Assembly (NCBI RefSeq): GCF_001468485.1
Contig: NZ_LODI01000010.1
Coordinates: 39,846-80,248, forward strand
Reading direction: 5' to 3'
DNA: 40,403 nucleotides
Source: Pseudoalteromonas sp. H71
GTDB lineage: Bacteria; Pseudomonadota; Gammaproteobacteria; Enterobacterales; Alteromonadaceae
Shown one piece after another: positions 16,552 through 25,310 of this stretch; position 1 is the first letter of the stretch, and the number at the start of each line of letters is the position of its first letter. The translations under genes and the position numbers were made by a program. Under the pieces are notes generated by a model, which saw nothing but the letters and a program-made list of their open reading frames with translations, made no database searches and was not told the origin of the DNA.

Positions 16552-17610
16552 GTGCAGTATTGGATCCCAAAAGCACTTGCAGTAAGTGTATTGGTAAGTT
16601 TATCAGGGTGTAGTGTATTTGTTAACGATGCGCATAATGAACGTAATTACCGCGCATATGAACCAGTAAAAGCGCCAGCGTCTTTATCTCAGCCGGCTCA
16701 GGATCCAGTTTATAAAATGGAAGTAGGTCAATATAACAATAATCCAGACGCAACCAACTATCGTCCACCAGCTCAAGTACTCACTGTAGCAAAAGGCAGT
16801 TGGGTCGAAGAGGCGGATAATTTAGCACGCGTATATTTTGATAAAAACGATGGCATTGTTGATTTAGATGACTTTATTTGGGATTCAATAAATGCTGTTT
16901 TAGCTGAAAATAACACCGCTACAACCAAAGAAGACAAGTTACTTGGTATTATTGAAACCGATTGGTACGCAATTATTAAAACCGAAGAAAGCTGGTTGTG
17001 GGGCGATGAAAAGAACGATGACCTCCAACGTTTTAGATTTTCTATTGAAAAAAAATCGCATGAACGTACAGCCTCTTTACGTGCTGAATTAATAGATTTT
17101 AAAGGTGATACAACACTTACAGACTTGCTTAAGCAGCAACTAGAAGTGCGTGCACTTAACCAAGTTATTACTGAATTTGATTACCGCTATCGCCAACTTG
17201 AAGTTGATATGCGCAAGCGCCAAGGTATTATTTCTTTAGAAATGGGCTTTGACAATAAAGGCAATGCAGCACTGGTTACTGAGCAATCTTACGATGCGGT
17301 ATTTGATCGTTTTTCAGGCTTTTTAGAGCGCTTGTCGTTTACTATTGTTGAAATAAATCAAGACACAGGTTTAATTACCGCCGATTATAAAGCACCAGAG
17401 AGCAGTATGTGGGATTCGATTTGGGGCGACGATGTTGCGCAATTACCAATTGATGAAGGCCAATACCAAATTTTAGTGAGTAAAACCAAGCAAGGTGGCA
17501 CAAGCTTAACCTGGATGGACGATAAAGGCGAAACGCTTGAGCCAGGTACCATGAATGGTTTACAGCAAGCACTAGAAGCAGCACTTATTAAGCGCGGCAT
17601 TAAAATATAA
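16552..17610 (+). CDS. bamC: outer-membrane assembly lipoprotein BamC
   Basis: 352 aa. A lipoprotein signal with lipobox LSGC places the acylated cysteine at residue 20. The mature N-terminus (NERNYRAYEPVKAPASL) resembles the long unstructured BamC segment that binds BamD; two helix-grip domains follow. BamC is an accessory part of the BAM complex that inserts beta-barrel proteins. The start is GTG with AAGGAG 8 nt upstream. Usually dapA-bamC form an operon; here bamC stands alone with a very strong terminator. Confidence 0.9.
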   Translation: MQYWIPKALAVSVLVSLSGCSVFVNDAHNERNYRAYEPVKAPASLSQPAQDPVYKMEVGQYNNNPDATNYRPPAQVLTVAKGSWVEEADNLARVYFDKNDGIVDLDDFIWDSINAVLAENNTATTKEDKLLGIIETDWYAIIKTEESWLWGDEKNDDLQRFRFSIEKKSHERTASLRAELIDFKGDTTLTDLLKQQLEVRALNQVITEFDYRYRQLEVDMRKRQGIISLEMGFDNKGNAALVTEQSYDAVFDRFSGFLERLSFTIVEINQDTGLITADYKAPESSMWDSIWGDDVAQLPIDEGQYQILVSKTKQGGTSLTWMDDKGETLEPGTMNGLQQALEAALIKRGIKI

Positions 17611-17625
17611 ATAATAATACGTTTT

Positions 17626-17658
17626 ACCACAAAAAGAGCGCTTAGCTCTTTTTGTGGT
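17626..17658 (+). terminator. strong rho-independent terminator of bamC
   Basis: ACCACAAAAAGAGC and GCTCTTTTTGTGGT form a 14-bp perfect stem around a 5-nt loop (GCTTA), followed by TTTTT. It ends 18 bp before the next gene. Confidence 0.88.
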
Positions 17659-17675
17659 TTTTATAGGTTAAAAAT

Positions 17676-19046
17676 ATGTCTCAATTATCAACTTCACCTC
17701 AGTACGATTGGCGTACTTGGTTTGCGTTTCTTGTGCCTTCGCTAATTGGTGTGTTTTTGTTTATGACGCCGGTGTCAAGCGGTGAAGCAATGACCATACC
17801 TATTGCAATGATGGCTAAAGCCATGCAAGTATTTTTTGCAGATACAGCACAAGCCATTATTACTGCCATAATTTGTATAACGGGTTTATCTTCACTCATT
17901 GTCAGTGTTTTTAAGCCTCAAGTGATTTGTAAAGTATCACTGTTAAACCACTTATTTAATGTTAGTTGGATTTGGTTGCTTACACGTTTATTTGGTACTG
18001 CATTTGTATTAATGACCTTTTTGGGCGTGGGGCCGCATGCTATCACGTCTGAAAATACAGGGGCACTCGTGTTAAACGACTTACTTCCTGTGTTGTTTTC
18101 GGTGTTTATACTGGCAGGGCTTTTGCTCCCTTTGTTACTTAACTTTGGTTTGCTTGAGTTGGTAGGCACGTTATTAACTAAAGTAATGCGCCCGTTATTT
18201 GGCGTGCCAGGGCGAAGTGCCGTTAACTGTGTGGCATCGTGGTTAGGTGATGGCAGTGTAGGAATATTAATGACTGCGCGCCAATACGAAGATAAATACT
18301 ACACACAACGCGAAGCCGCTGTTATTGGTACTACATTTTCTGCTGTTTCAATTACGTTTTGTTTAGTGGTTATTGGCCAAGTAAAGCTTGAGTATTTATT
18401 TGCTCCGTTTTATTTAACGGTGTGTTTAGCAGGGATTACGGCTGCTATTATTGTGCCGCGCTTGCCACCGCTTAGGTTTAAAAAAGATTTACTTATTGAT
18501 GGCTCAGAGCCTGACGCAAACGCAGAGCTGGTGCCTTTAGGTAAATCATTAGTGGGTCATTCTTTAGATATAGCGCTGGCCAAGGCAGATAAATCGCCGG
18601 GCGTAGTGGGGACATTAAAAGAAGGCGTACACAACGCACTTGATATGGTATTTGCTGTGTTACCCGTTGTTATGGCCGTGGGTACATTTGCATTAATTAT
18701 TGCAGAATATACGCCGCTATTTCAATATTTGGGTATGCCGTTTATTCCATTTTTAGAGTTGTTGCAAGTACCTGAAGCTGAGGCTGCAGCACAAACAATC
18801 ATGGTTGGTTTTGCCGATATGTTTATCCCTTCTATCCTTGCAGCTGGGACTATTGAGAGTGATGTAACACGCTTTATTATTGCTGCTATGAGTGTGACTC
18901 AGCTTATATACATGTCTGAAGTGGGCGCGTTGTTGTTAGGAAGTAAAATTCCAGTAAACATCGTTGAGCTGTTCGTTATATTTATTCTCAGAACGCTAAT
19001 AACATTGCCGATTATTTCGTTAATGGCACATTGGCTAGTTGGTTAA
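17676..19046 (+). CDS. yjiH: YjiH family membrane protein (nucleoside-recognition/Gate domain)
   Basis: 456 aa and about 9-10 membrane helices. It opens with FLVPSLIGVFLFMTPVSSGE, typical of YjiH, and contains two Gate-type blocks (around VNCVASWLGDGSVGILMTAR and near AAAQTIMVGFADMFIPSIL). The Gate/nucleoside-recognition domain is shared with FeoB and spore-maturation proteins. No transported substrate is established. It has its own terminator on the 3' side. Confidence 0.82.
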   Translation: MSQLSTSPQYDWRTWFAFLVPSLIGVFLFMTPVSSGEAMTIPIAMMAKAMQVFFADTAQAIITAIICITGLSSLIVSVFKPQVICKVSLLNHLFNVSWIWLLTRLFGTAFVLMTFLGVGPHAITSENTGALVLNDLLPVLFSVFILAGLLLPLLLNFGLLELVGTLLTKVMRPLFGVPGRSAVNCVASWLGDGSVGILMTARQYEDKYYTQREAAVIGTTFSAVSITFCLVVIGQVKLEYLFAPFYLTVCLAGITAAIIVPRLPPLRFKKDLLIDGSEPDANAELVPLGKSLVGHSLDIALAKADKSPGVVGTLKEGVHNALDMVFAVLPVVMAVGTFALIIAEYTPLFQYLGMPFIPFLELLQVPEAEAAAQTIMVGFADMFIPSILAAGTIESDVTRFIIAAMSVTQLIYMSEVGALLLGSKIPVNIVELFVIFILRTLITLPIISLMAHWLVG

Positions 19047-19062
19047 GCTTATTATTTAAATT

Positions 19063-19090
19063 AAAAGCCCTGATTTATCAGGGCTTTTTT
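19063..19090 (+). terminator. rho-independent terminator of the yjiH-like gene
   Basis: AAAAGCCCTGA, TTTA, TCAGGGCTTTT plus T-tract. An 11-bp stem. Its right half contains the last codons and stop of a small gene on the other strand (19078-19224), so the element is shared by converging transcripts. Confidence 0.88.
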
Positions 19091-19224
19091 GTGTCTTGCT
19101 TGTTTTTTAAGTGCGTGTCTGATTTCTTAAATTCCATATTAGCACTGTGTTTTATTAGGGCAATATTGCCTATCACAACGCCAAATACCATCACTACAAT
19201 GAGTACTATTTGCCATGTTTGCAT
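19078..19224 (-). CDS. 48-aa single-helix membrane protein, DUF2897-like
   Basis: A short ORF of 48 codons: one membrane helix (about 4-24, WQIVLIVVMVFGVVIGNIAL) and a polar lysine-rich tail ending KKP. Size and plan match the DUF2897 family of small gammaproteobacterial membrane proteins. Its stop codon lies inside the hairpin of the neighbouring terminator. The ribosome-binding site (TGAGAA) is weak. Function unknown. Confidence 0.65.
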   Translation of the reverse strand: MQTWQIVLIVVMVFGVVIGNIALIKHSANMEFKKSDTHLKNKQDTKKP

Positions 19225-19462
19225 ATTAATTTCTCATTTTTATTTTTTGGCTATTCTACTTTTTTAAACTGTAATTACCAGCAAAAACATCAGTTGGGTA
19301 GTTTACCTATTCGCTATAAAATTTAATGATTGTGAGCGGCTAAACGTGTCGCTAACTGCGTTAAAAACTCTCTTTTAAAGTAACTATATAGCGACTCTTT
19401 TGTTTAGCTATCAACACATTTACCCACGGTTAAAATAGATCATTTAATTAAACGAATGGTTA

Positions 19463-19993
19463 TTAAAAGCGCTTGGCAACCGATAAGGTCATAAAATCAA
19501 GTCCGGGGTTAGGTTTTTGAAAGCCCGCATTAGAGTAATGAATAATTCGTAAAGCAATGTGTGTATCGCCTAAGTCAGCAACGAGTCCAATACGATCTTC
19601 AAATTGATAATGGCTATTTAGGTTTTTACCACCAAATTGTGTTTCGTCAATGAGTGATACGCCAATGCCAGCTTCAACATAAAATGGGGTGTTATTAAAA
19701 CTAAACGCTGGAAACTGCAATACAGGCGATATCGCTAATACTAAGTTGGATTGTGAGTGGTGGTTATGCGCAAATTCCCACAGGTTTACACTGGTTTCGA
19801 TTTAAAAACGGGCATCTCCAACTAAGTTTTGCATTTTTGGCATATGGTACTAATAGGCTAATTTTATGCCATTTATATTGCCAGTGCCTTTAAGTACATC
19901 GACTGCGTAGCCATGGCTTGATTGTGCTAATACTGTGTTATTAATAAAAAGTGAGGCGATTAATAAAGTAATTATTTTAAAGGAGGTTTTCAT
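19463..19993 (-). pseudogene. pagL: lipid A 3-O-deacylase PagL, disrupted by two in-frame stops
   Basis: Reading one frame from the ATG at 19993 gives a 176-codon PagL-like outer-membrane beta barrel: signal peptide ending VLAQ, then SHGYAVDVLKGTGNINGIKLAY, and later FYVEAGIGVSLIDETQFG and RIIHYSNAGFQKPNPGLDF. The last carries the conserved His-Ser and PNPG motifs of the lipid A deacylase. Two nonsense codons break it: TAG at 19850-19852 (codon 48) and TAA at 19802-19804 (codon 64). There is no frameshift and the catalytic end is intact, so decay looks recent. The 3' part could only be made by readthrough or internal initiation. Confidence 0.85.
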
Positions 19994-20235
19994 GGCTGCT
20001 CGCTGATAGTTGATTTATCGAAAAAACAGATGATGAGGGTGGGTAGGTTGTAAATTCAAGACGAGCGAAAACAGGGATGTATACTGCGTGTTAACAGGTT
20101 TTATTAACTTATTGAAATTTAGTCACTTAATTTATTGGTGCTTTTTAGGCATTAATAAATTGCTTATTTGTGCCTGTTTTATTGCGTATGAATGACGTAA
20201 ATTAGCGTTATCTTAATCACACAAACAAACATATT

Positions 20236-20829
20236 ATGAAACTTATTAAACCATTTTTAATTGCTATCGCACTTTTAAGCACATCGCTTTATGCACAAGC
20301 TCAGCAATCACCAGATATACTTTTAGAGTCTGTTGCAGACACCCTTTTTGCCGATATAGGTAAGGTGAACAGCAAAGGTAATGCCAGTAAAATTGAAATG
20401 TCGGGAATTGTTGAAAAACGTTTAATGCCACACATTGATATTAAGTTTGTGTCTTTTAAATTATTAGGCAAACACATTAAAGGCATTGAGCGCCAACAAG
20501 CGGTTGATTTTATTGACGCGGTTGAGCATTACTTGACTGGTACATATGCCGGTGCATTAATGAAATACACAGGCCAAAAAGTGGTGTTTGAGCACAATAA
20601 TGCACAAAGCGACTCAGAATATGCCACGGTTAATACGCAAATTATAGAGCCTAACGCCCCCACAATTGATTTAAGCTTTAAGTTACGCCTAGGTAAAGAC
20701 AACCAATGGAAAGTGTACGACATTGTGGCTGAAGGTATTTCGCTTTTAAGTGCTAAGCAAAAAGAGATCATCCAGCGCATTTCAGATGTAGGCATTGACC
20801 AAGTAATTAGTGAGTTAAAGAACAAATAA
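20236..20829 (+). CDS. MlaC/Ttg2D-family periplasmic phospholipid-binding protein (orphan)
   Basis: 197 aa with a signal peptide (about 1-22, cleavage near AQAQQ). The remainder fits the MlaC fold, with segments such as QQAVDFIDAVEHYLTGTYAG and WKVYDIVAEGISLLSAKQKE; MlaC carries phospholipids between the outer-membrane MlaA complex and inner-membrane MlaFEDB. No mlaF/E/D/B genes adjoin it, so it is probably a paralogue with a separate role. It starts without a clear ribosome-binding site and ends in a very strong terminator. Confidence 0.82.
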   Translation: MKLIKPFLIAIALLSTSLYAQAQQSPDILLESVADTLFADIGKVNSKGNASKIEMSGIVEKRLMPHIDIKFVSFKLLGKHIKGIERQQAVDFIDAVEHYLTGTYAGALMKYTGQKVVFEHNNAQSDSEYATVNTQIIEPNAPTIDLSFKLRLGKDNQWKVYDIVAEGISLLSAKQKEIIQRISDVGIDQVISELKNK

Positions 20830-20872
20830 TTAATCTTTTTGTGTGAAAAAGATCAAGCCCAGCTCCAACCTA

Positions 20873-20908
20873 AAAAGCAGCCAAGTAATTAGTTACTTGG
20901 CTGCTTTT
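20873..20908 (+). terminator. very strong rho-independent terminator
   Basis: AAAAGCAGCCAAGTAA, loop TTAG, and its full complement: a 16-bp perfect stem, ending in TTTT, after the mlaC-like gene. Confidence 0.88.
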
Positions 20909-21052
20909 ATATTTTTGATTATTCATCTACTTTGTTCTAGCGTGGCGATCTGGGTGTGCTAGAATATCGCCTCTTTGATTAAGCGTGGTGTCAGCTGAAA
21001 GCTGTTATAACCTGACCACTTACCTAAGCTACACTGGAGTTGTGTTGTTTTA

Positions 21053-22390
21053 ATGGAAAATGTACTGATTTGGCCAAAGGAATATCCGTTACTTATTAAA
21101 GGCCTTGTAGAGCAAAACGGTGCCTTTATTTTAGATGCATTAGAAGCTTGGCCTGCTTGTCGTTCTACCAATGAAGACGATGGTGTGTGTACCACTGTTT
21201 TGCCCCCTATTTATTATTTGGCCTGGTTAACCCCGCTTGAGCCTTTTGAAGAGTGTTATTTCCAACATATTTGTGAATACGACGAAGATGCACAAGCCTA
21301 TATTGGCGCAATGAAAACTCATTTTTACGATAATGAATATACACCAGAAAGCTTAGTGCTTTTGCTGTGCCAACGTTTAGAAAAATACGCAAGTGTTGCT
21401 GCACAAAATGCCGTTGAAACACCACTTTCATTATTAAGTTTATTTTTTAGTAAACGCTATTTTACATTGATTGAACATGCGTTAAATAATGGCAGTAAGC
21501 TCAGTGCTGTTGATGCGTTATCGCTTTGGAAAGAAGTTGATTTTAGAGATCGCTTAAGTCACTTTATACCAGAGTCAATTGCTGACCTAGCCGTGTTAAG
21601 TGAACTTGCAAGTGACAAAGTAGCAATGGGTAAAGACTATTTTACTTTATTAAAACAAGTGTCGCCTGATGTTGATTCTGTAGTTTTACTTGAGCAAGCA
21701 TTACTAACACATTTGCGTAAAAAAACGGCTAAGCAAACAATGGCTATGCGTTTTATTGAGCAAGGAGCAACAGGCACATTAGCTGATGAAAACGGTAAAA
21801 CTGCATTTATGTGGGCGGCAGAGCGTGGTTTTGTAAACGTGGTGCAAACCTTATTACCTCAGCAAGATAAAAAAGCGTCAGATAGCTTGGGTAACACTGC
21901 ATTGCATTATGCTGTACTCTCTAAAAATGAATCGTTAATGGTGATGCTAATTAAAGCCGGGTTTGATTTTAGAGCGCGTAATAACGAGGGCTTAAGTTGT
22001 TATAGGTTGGCTGTGAGTATCAAAGCGCAAAATTTAGTTAAATGCCTAGAGCGTGACTTTGGTATTAAAGAGTTATCGCCAGATGGGCAGTTTGATCGCA
22101 TTAAAAAAGTACATGTGTTACATGCTATTGTGACGTTATTATTACCTTTGCAGTTATTTTTCTTCTTTGACGAAGCGCTGACCATAAAAAGTGAACTTAC
22201 GCTTGGTTTAACTATGGTAACGGTGATTTGTTTTTTCTTTGCTATGAGCTTAAAGCGCTGCGCTTTGTATCCACATATAAAACACCCTTGGGGTTTATTT
22301 GTATTGAGGGGCTTTTCACTTTTGAGTTTATTAGCTCAGCTTGGTTTAGCGGGTATCGTGACCTTGGCCGCACTGAGTGAATTGGTGTAA
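21053..22390 (+). CDS. ankyrin-repeat protein with C-terminal membrane helices
   Basis: 445 aa. The N-terminal 235 residues are soluble, acidic and unrecognised. Ankyrin repeats run from about 246 to 335 (NGKTAFMWAAERGFVNVVQTLL; GNTALHYAVLSKNESLMVML). The C-terminal third has three hydrophobic helices (about 354-373, 381-400 and 415-440), so the repeats probably face the cytosol next to the membrane. No partner gene is adjacent. Ankyrin proteins bind other proteins, but this one cannot be given a function. Base composition resembles its neighbours. Confidence 0.75.
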   Translation: MENVLIWPKEYPLLIKGLVEQNGAFILDALEAWPACRSTNEDDGVCTTVLPPIYYLAWLTPLEPFEECYFQHICEYDEDAQAYIGAMKTHFYDNEYTPESLVLLLCQRLEKYASVAAQNAVETPLSLLSLFFSKRYFTLIEHALNNGSKLSAVDALSLWKEVDFRDRLSHFIPESIADLAVLSELASDKVAMGKDYFTLLKQVSPDVDSVVLLEQALLTHLRKKTAKQTMAMRFIEQGATGTLADENGKTAFMWAAERGFVNVVQTLLPQQDKKASDSLGNTALHYAVLSKNESLMVMLIKAGFDFRARNNEGLSCYRLAVSIKAQNLVKCLERDFGIKELSPDGQFDRIKKVHVLHAIVTLLLPLQLFFFFDEALTIKSELTLGLTMVTVICFFFAMSLKRCALYPHIKHPWGLFVLRGFSLLSLLAQLGLAGIVTLAALSELV

Positions 22391-22419
22391 GTAGTTTATA
22401 CGCAATTAAGTAATGGTTG

Positions 22420-22454
22420 AAAGCGCGTTTACTAGAGAGTAAACGCGCTTTTTT
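22420..22454. terminator. rho-independent terminator between converging genes
   Basis: AAAGCGCGTTTACT and AGTAAACGCGCTTT form a 14-bp stem with loop AGAG, followed by TTT on plus. It lies between the ankyrin gene and the minus-strand DUF2069 gene and is strong for plus, weaker for minus (short T-tract). Confidence 0.85.
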
Positions 22455-22457
22455 ATT

Positions 22458-22901
22458 TTATTTATTAAATTCGTTTGCGGCTTTTTCGTCGGCTAAATCT
22501 TCTTTCAATTTGCGAATTTTTAAGCCTAACTCTTGCCCGCGGTGTCTTGCATAATAAGTACATCCAATAAACATGAATGATGCAAATAATAACTCTAGCA
22601 ACACCCAAATTAGCTCATTAGGTGCAACCCAAAGCATGGTTAAGCCATGAATAAAATAAAGCATAACAACAAAGTTTGCCCAAGCGTAGGTATATGTACT
22701 GTCTTTAATAATCCCTCTAAGTGGAAGCAATAGAGGAATAATAGGTACAAATAACGACATAATATCGAGCGGGCCTTCTTGAGGCGGAACAAAATACATC
22801 CACAATGGCATTAAAATAAGTAGGCCAACATAACCAATTAAAGCAGTACGCTGAAACTTTACGGTTATTGGCTTTTTTGCAGGATGGGTCACTGTGTTCA
22901 T
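22458..22901 (-). CDS. DUF2069 family membrane protein
   Basis: 147 aa with four membrane helices and a charged C-terminal tail (RKLKEDLADEKAANEF). Segment PLRGIIKDSTYTYAWANFV is typical of DUF2069, which often sits beside wrbA-like genes. Its ATG overlaps the stop of the preceding wrbA-like gene by 4 nt, so the two are translationally coupled. Function unknown. Confidence 0.82.
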   Translation of the reverse strand: MNTVTHPAKKPITVKFQRTALIGYVGLLILMPLWMYFVPPQEGPLDIMSLFVPIIPLLLPLRGIIKDSTYTYAWANFVVMLYFIHGLTMLWVAPNELIWVLLELLFASFMFIGCTYYARHRGQELGLKIRKLKEDLADEKAANEFNK

Positions 22902-23452
22902 TGAAGTTTACTCGCAATTTTTGTCAGGCGAATGCCAACGCTTTGGCATATTTTAATTTCGTCTTTACTTAACTGAGCACTATTGTTACTACCAGCAACA
23001 TGCGTAGCACCATACGGAGTACCGCCAGTTTGTGTGCCTAATAATTCAGGTACATCGTAGGGTACACCAAGTAACATCATTCCGTGGTGAAGTAAGGGTA
23101 ATGATAAATTAAGCAGTGTGGCCTCATTACCCCCATGCATACTGCTTGACGATGAAAATACACACGCAGGCTTATCAATTAGTTGACCTTTTAGCCACAG
23201 TTCGCTGGTGGTTTCCCAAAATGCTTTTGCCTGAGACGCCATCATACCAAATCGTGTTGGTGTGCCAAAGGCCAGGCCATCACACTGTATAAGGTCATCT
23301 TTGGTAATAACAATGTCGTGCGGATTTTTAGCTACAAACGTTCTCAGTAGGGCTGTTGCCCCTTGTTGCTCTATTGATTCAGCTATTTCATGGGCCATCG
23401 CTTCAACTGAGCCATGGCTCGAGTGGTAAAGTACCACTATGTTTGTGCTCAT
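22898..23452 (-). CDS. wrbA: WrbA-like NAD(P)H:quinone oxidoreductase (flavodoxin fold)
   Basis: 184 aa. An FMN-binding flavodoxin-fold protein of the WrbA type: phosphate loop HSSHGSVEAMA, GTPTRFGMMASQAKAFWE, and SSSSMHGGNEATLLNLSLPL with the second FMN loop. WrbA proteins reduce quinones with two electrons. It is shorter than E. coli WrbA (198) but all core motifs are present. It overlaps the upstream arsC-like gene by 1 nt (TAATG), so arsC-like, wrbA-like and DUF2069 form one operon. Confidence 0.88.
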   Translation of the reverse strand: MSTNIVVLYHSSHGSVEAMAHEIAESIEQQGATALLRTFVAKNPHDIVITKDDLIQCDGLAFGTPTRFGMMASQAKAFWETTSELWLKGQLIDKPACVFSSSSSMHGGNEATLLNLSLPLLHHGMMLLGVPYDVPELLGTQTGGTPYGATHVAGSNNSAQLSKDEIKICQSVGIRLTKIASKLQ

Positions 23453-23799
23453 TATAAAACGCTTAATACGTTTTCTGGTGGGCGACCAATAGCTGCTTTA
23501 CCATTGTGCTCAACAATAGGGCGTTCAATTAATTTTGGATGCTCAACCATTGCGTTTATAAGCGTGGTTTCGTTTGTTTCATCTTTAAGATTGAGTGTTT
23601 TGTACTCGGTTTCTTTTGTGCGCATTAAGTCACGAGCAGAGCTAAAATCAAGTTGGTCTATCAGTGTGCTTATTTGATCATGAGTTAAAGGCGTTTTTAA
23701 GTACTCAACAACGGTGGGCTCTATTGACTTGCTTTGTAAAAGGGCAAGTGTTTCACGCGATTTAGAACAACGCGAATTATGATAGATAGTAACAGACAT
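23452..23799 (-). CDS. yfgD: ArsC-family glutaredoxin-type reductase, YfgD orthologue
   Basis: 115 aa from the ATG at 23799 (GGAAA 5 nt upstream). It starts SVTIYHNSRCSKSRETL, with the active-site cysteine at residue 11. Arginines in LMRTKE, ERPIVE and GRPPENV match the arsenate-binding set of ArsC. Its place next to bepA copies E. coli yfgC-yfgD, so it is likely the YfgD orthologue rather than an ars-operon enzyme; no arsB or arsR is near. Real arsenate reductase activity is not certain. Confidence 0.9.
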   Translation of the reverse strand: MSVTIYHNSRCSKSRETLALLQSKSIEPTVVEYLKTPLTHDQISTLIDQLDFSSARDLMRTKETEYKTLNLKDETNETTLINAMVEHPKLIERPIVEHNGKAAIGRPPENVLSVL

Positions 23800-23851
23800 A
23801 AAAGTTTCCATAGTGTGAATTGCCTCTATTTTAGGGCAACAGCTTGCAGAC

Positions 23852-25309
23852 TTAAAGCCTTGCAAGCTCTTTTTGTAAACGGCGATACTGGGTAAGTAAT
23901 GCCTTTAATCGCTGCTGTTTTATTAGCTCTGTTGATTCTACGAAGTTAAGCGCTTTTTGGATTTCATCAGCGGCTTTCATGTAGGCACCGTATTGCGATA
24001 GCACGTCAGCGTTTGCCTCGTGATAGGCCGCCAATTTGTCTTGTTTTTTGTAGGCGTCAGCAAGTAGCTCCTTACCTAAGCTGTGCTCTGGTTTTTCTAA
24101 TAAAAAACCTTTAAGCACGTTTTCGGCAAGTTCGTATTGCTTTGCCTCTAGTGCTGCATTTGCATAGTTGAGCGTAATTACTTGATTGTTAGGACGGTAA
24201 TTATGAAGTTCAGCTAAAAATGAAACGGCGTCGTCTGCTTTTTTTTGCGCTATGAGTAAATCAGTTTGCGTATCAATATAAAATAAATTTTTAGGGTCGT
24301 TTTTTAATAGCTTACTTAAAATAGAGTCTGCTTCGTCAAGTTTTTCTTGGTCAAGTAAGCTTAACGCTAAACCATAATTAAGGGCTGTATTACTGTAGCT
24401 GTTTTCACGAAGTAATTTTCTAAATAAGGCTTCAGCGTTTTCTGGTTTGTTGTCGTAACGCGCGAGTACTCGGCTTTTAGCAAGGTTAAATTCAAGGCTT
24501 GCGGGTAGGCGGCGCATTGGATACTGCTCTGCACGAAGGCGCACGTCAGACACTCGGCTTTCTGGAAGAGGGTGAGTGAGTAAGAATGCAGGTGGCTTAT
24601 ACTTATAACGAATTTGTGCAGCCAGCTTAGTTAAGAAGTCGCTAGATGCACGTGCATCAAATCCTGCATTGTTAAGTGTTTGCATACCAATTCGATCAGC
24701 TTCTTGTTCAGCAGAACGGCTGTGCGTTAATTGGCTAAAAGCAGATTGTGTTTGGCTTGCTGAAATAATGGCAATACCAGCATCTGGGGCAACAATAGTC
24801 GCTAAAATGCCGGCTATCATCCCCGCTATGGTCATTGCACTGTTATCTTGCTGTTGCTGGATCCTACGTGCTAAATGGCGCTGAGTAACGTGGGCGATTT
24901 CGTGACCAAGTACAGATGCAAACTGACTTTCGCTATCGGCTTGTGCAATTAGCCCTGTGTGAACGCCTACATGTCCGCCGTAAAAGGCAAATGCGTTAAT
25001 ATCTGAGTTATTGATCCAAAAAAATGAAAACGGAAAACGAACATCGTTCGCGTTTGCAACGAGCTTTCTGCCAATGGTGGTTAGGTATTCATCTAATACG
25101 GGGTCGTTAATAATTGGTGAGCCGCCGCGTATTTGCATCATCATCACCTCCCCAATCGCTTGTTCTTTTTCGAGGGGGAGTACTTGTAATGCAGAGGTTC
25201 CTAAATCAGGAAGGTTAAAATTAGTTTGCGCCTTTAATGGCTCACTTACTAAAAGGCTAAATGTAAGGACGGCACTGCATAAAGAGATAAAGGCTGATTT
25301 TAGCTGCAT
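23852..25309 (-). CDS. bepA: BepA, beta-barrel assembly-enhancing protease (M48)
   Basis: 485 aa. A signal peptide (about 1-27) is followed by an M48 metalloprotease domain with HEIAH (136-140) and the third ligand in SRSAEQEADRIG, then a TPR domain (about 290-450). BepA in E. coli promotes LptD assembly and degrades stalled LptD/BamA at the outer membrane. Synteny with yfgD on one side and perM nearby matches E. coli. Its ribosome-binding site AAGGA lies in the last codons of the upstream gene. Confidence 0.94.
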   Translation of the reverse strand: MQLKSAFISLCSAVLTFSLLVSEPLKAQTNFNLPDLGTSALQVLPLEKEQAIGEVMMMQIRGGSPIINDPVLDEYLTTIGRKLVANANDVRFPFSFFWINNSDINAFAFYGGHVGVHTGLIAQADSESQFASVLGHEIAHVTQRHLARRIQQQQDNSAMTIAGMIAGILATIVAPDAGIAIISASQTQSAFSQLTHSRSAEQEADRIGMQTLNNAGFDARASSDFLTKLAAQIRYKYKPPAFLLTHPLPESRVSDVRLRAEQYPMRRLPASLEFNLAKSRVLARYDNKPENAEALFRKLLRENSYSNTALNYGLALSLLDQEKLDEADSILSKLLKNDPKNLFYIDTQTDLLIAQKKADDAVSFLAELHNYRPNNQVITLNYANAALEAKQYELAENVLKGFLLEKPEHSLGKELLADAYKKQDKLAAYHEANADVLSQYGAYMKAADEIQKALNFVESTELIKQQRLKALLTQYRRLQKELARL

Positions 25310-25310
25310 C

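Noticed and set aside
17375-17630. two overlapping minus-strand frames within bamC
   Set aside because: Both are antisense to the conserved C-terminal domain of BamC.
19031-19267. 78-aa plus-strand open frame after the yjiH-like gene
   Set aside because: It crosses a strong terminator and is antisense to a more convincing 48-aa gene with a helix and polar tail.
19981-20007. AAAGGAGG followed by a 4-codon ORF (MAAR) on plus
   Set aside because: The perfect ribosome-binding site is a by-product of the first pagL codons on the other strand; four codons without a following gene make no product.
20959-21195. 78-aa minus-strand frame over the start of the ankyrin gene
   Set aside because: It overlaps the start of a supported gene and lacks a ribosome-binding site or recognisable features.
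23800-23865. 22-residue upstream extension of the arsC-like protein
   Set aside because: It overlaps the end of bepA and the protein family begins at the ATG at 23799, which has its own ribosome-binding site.
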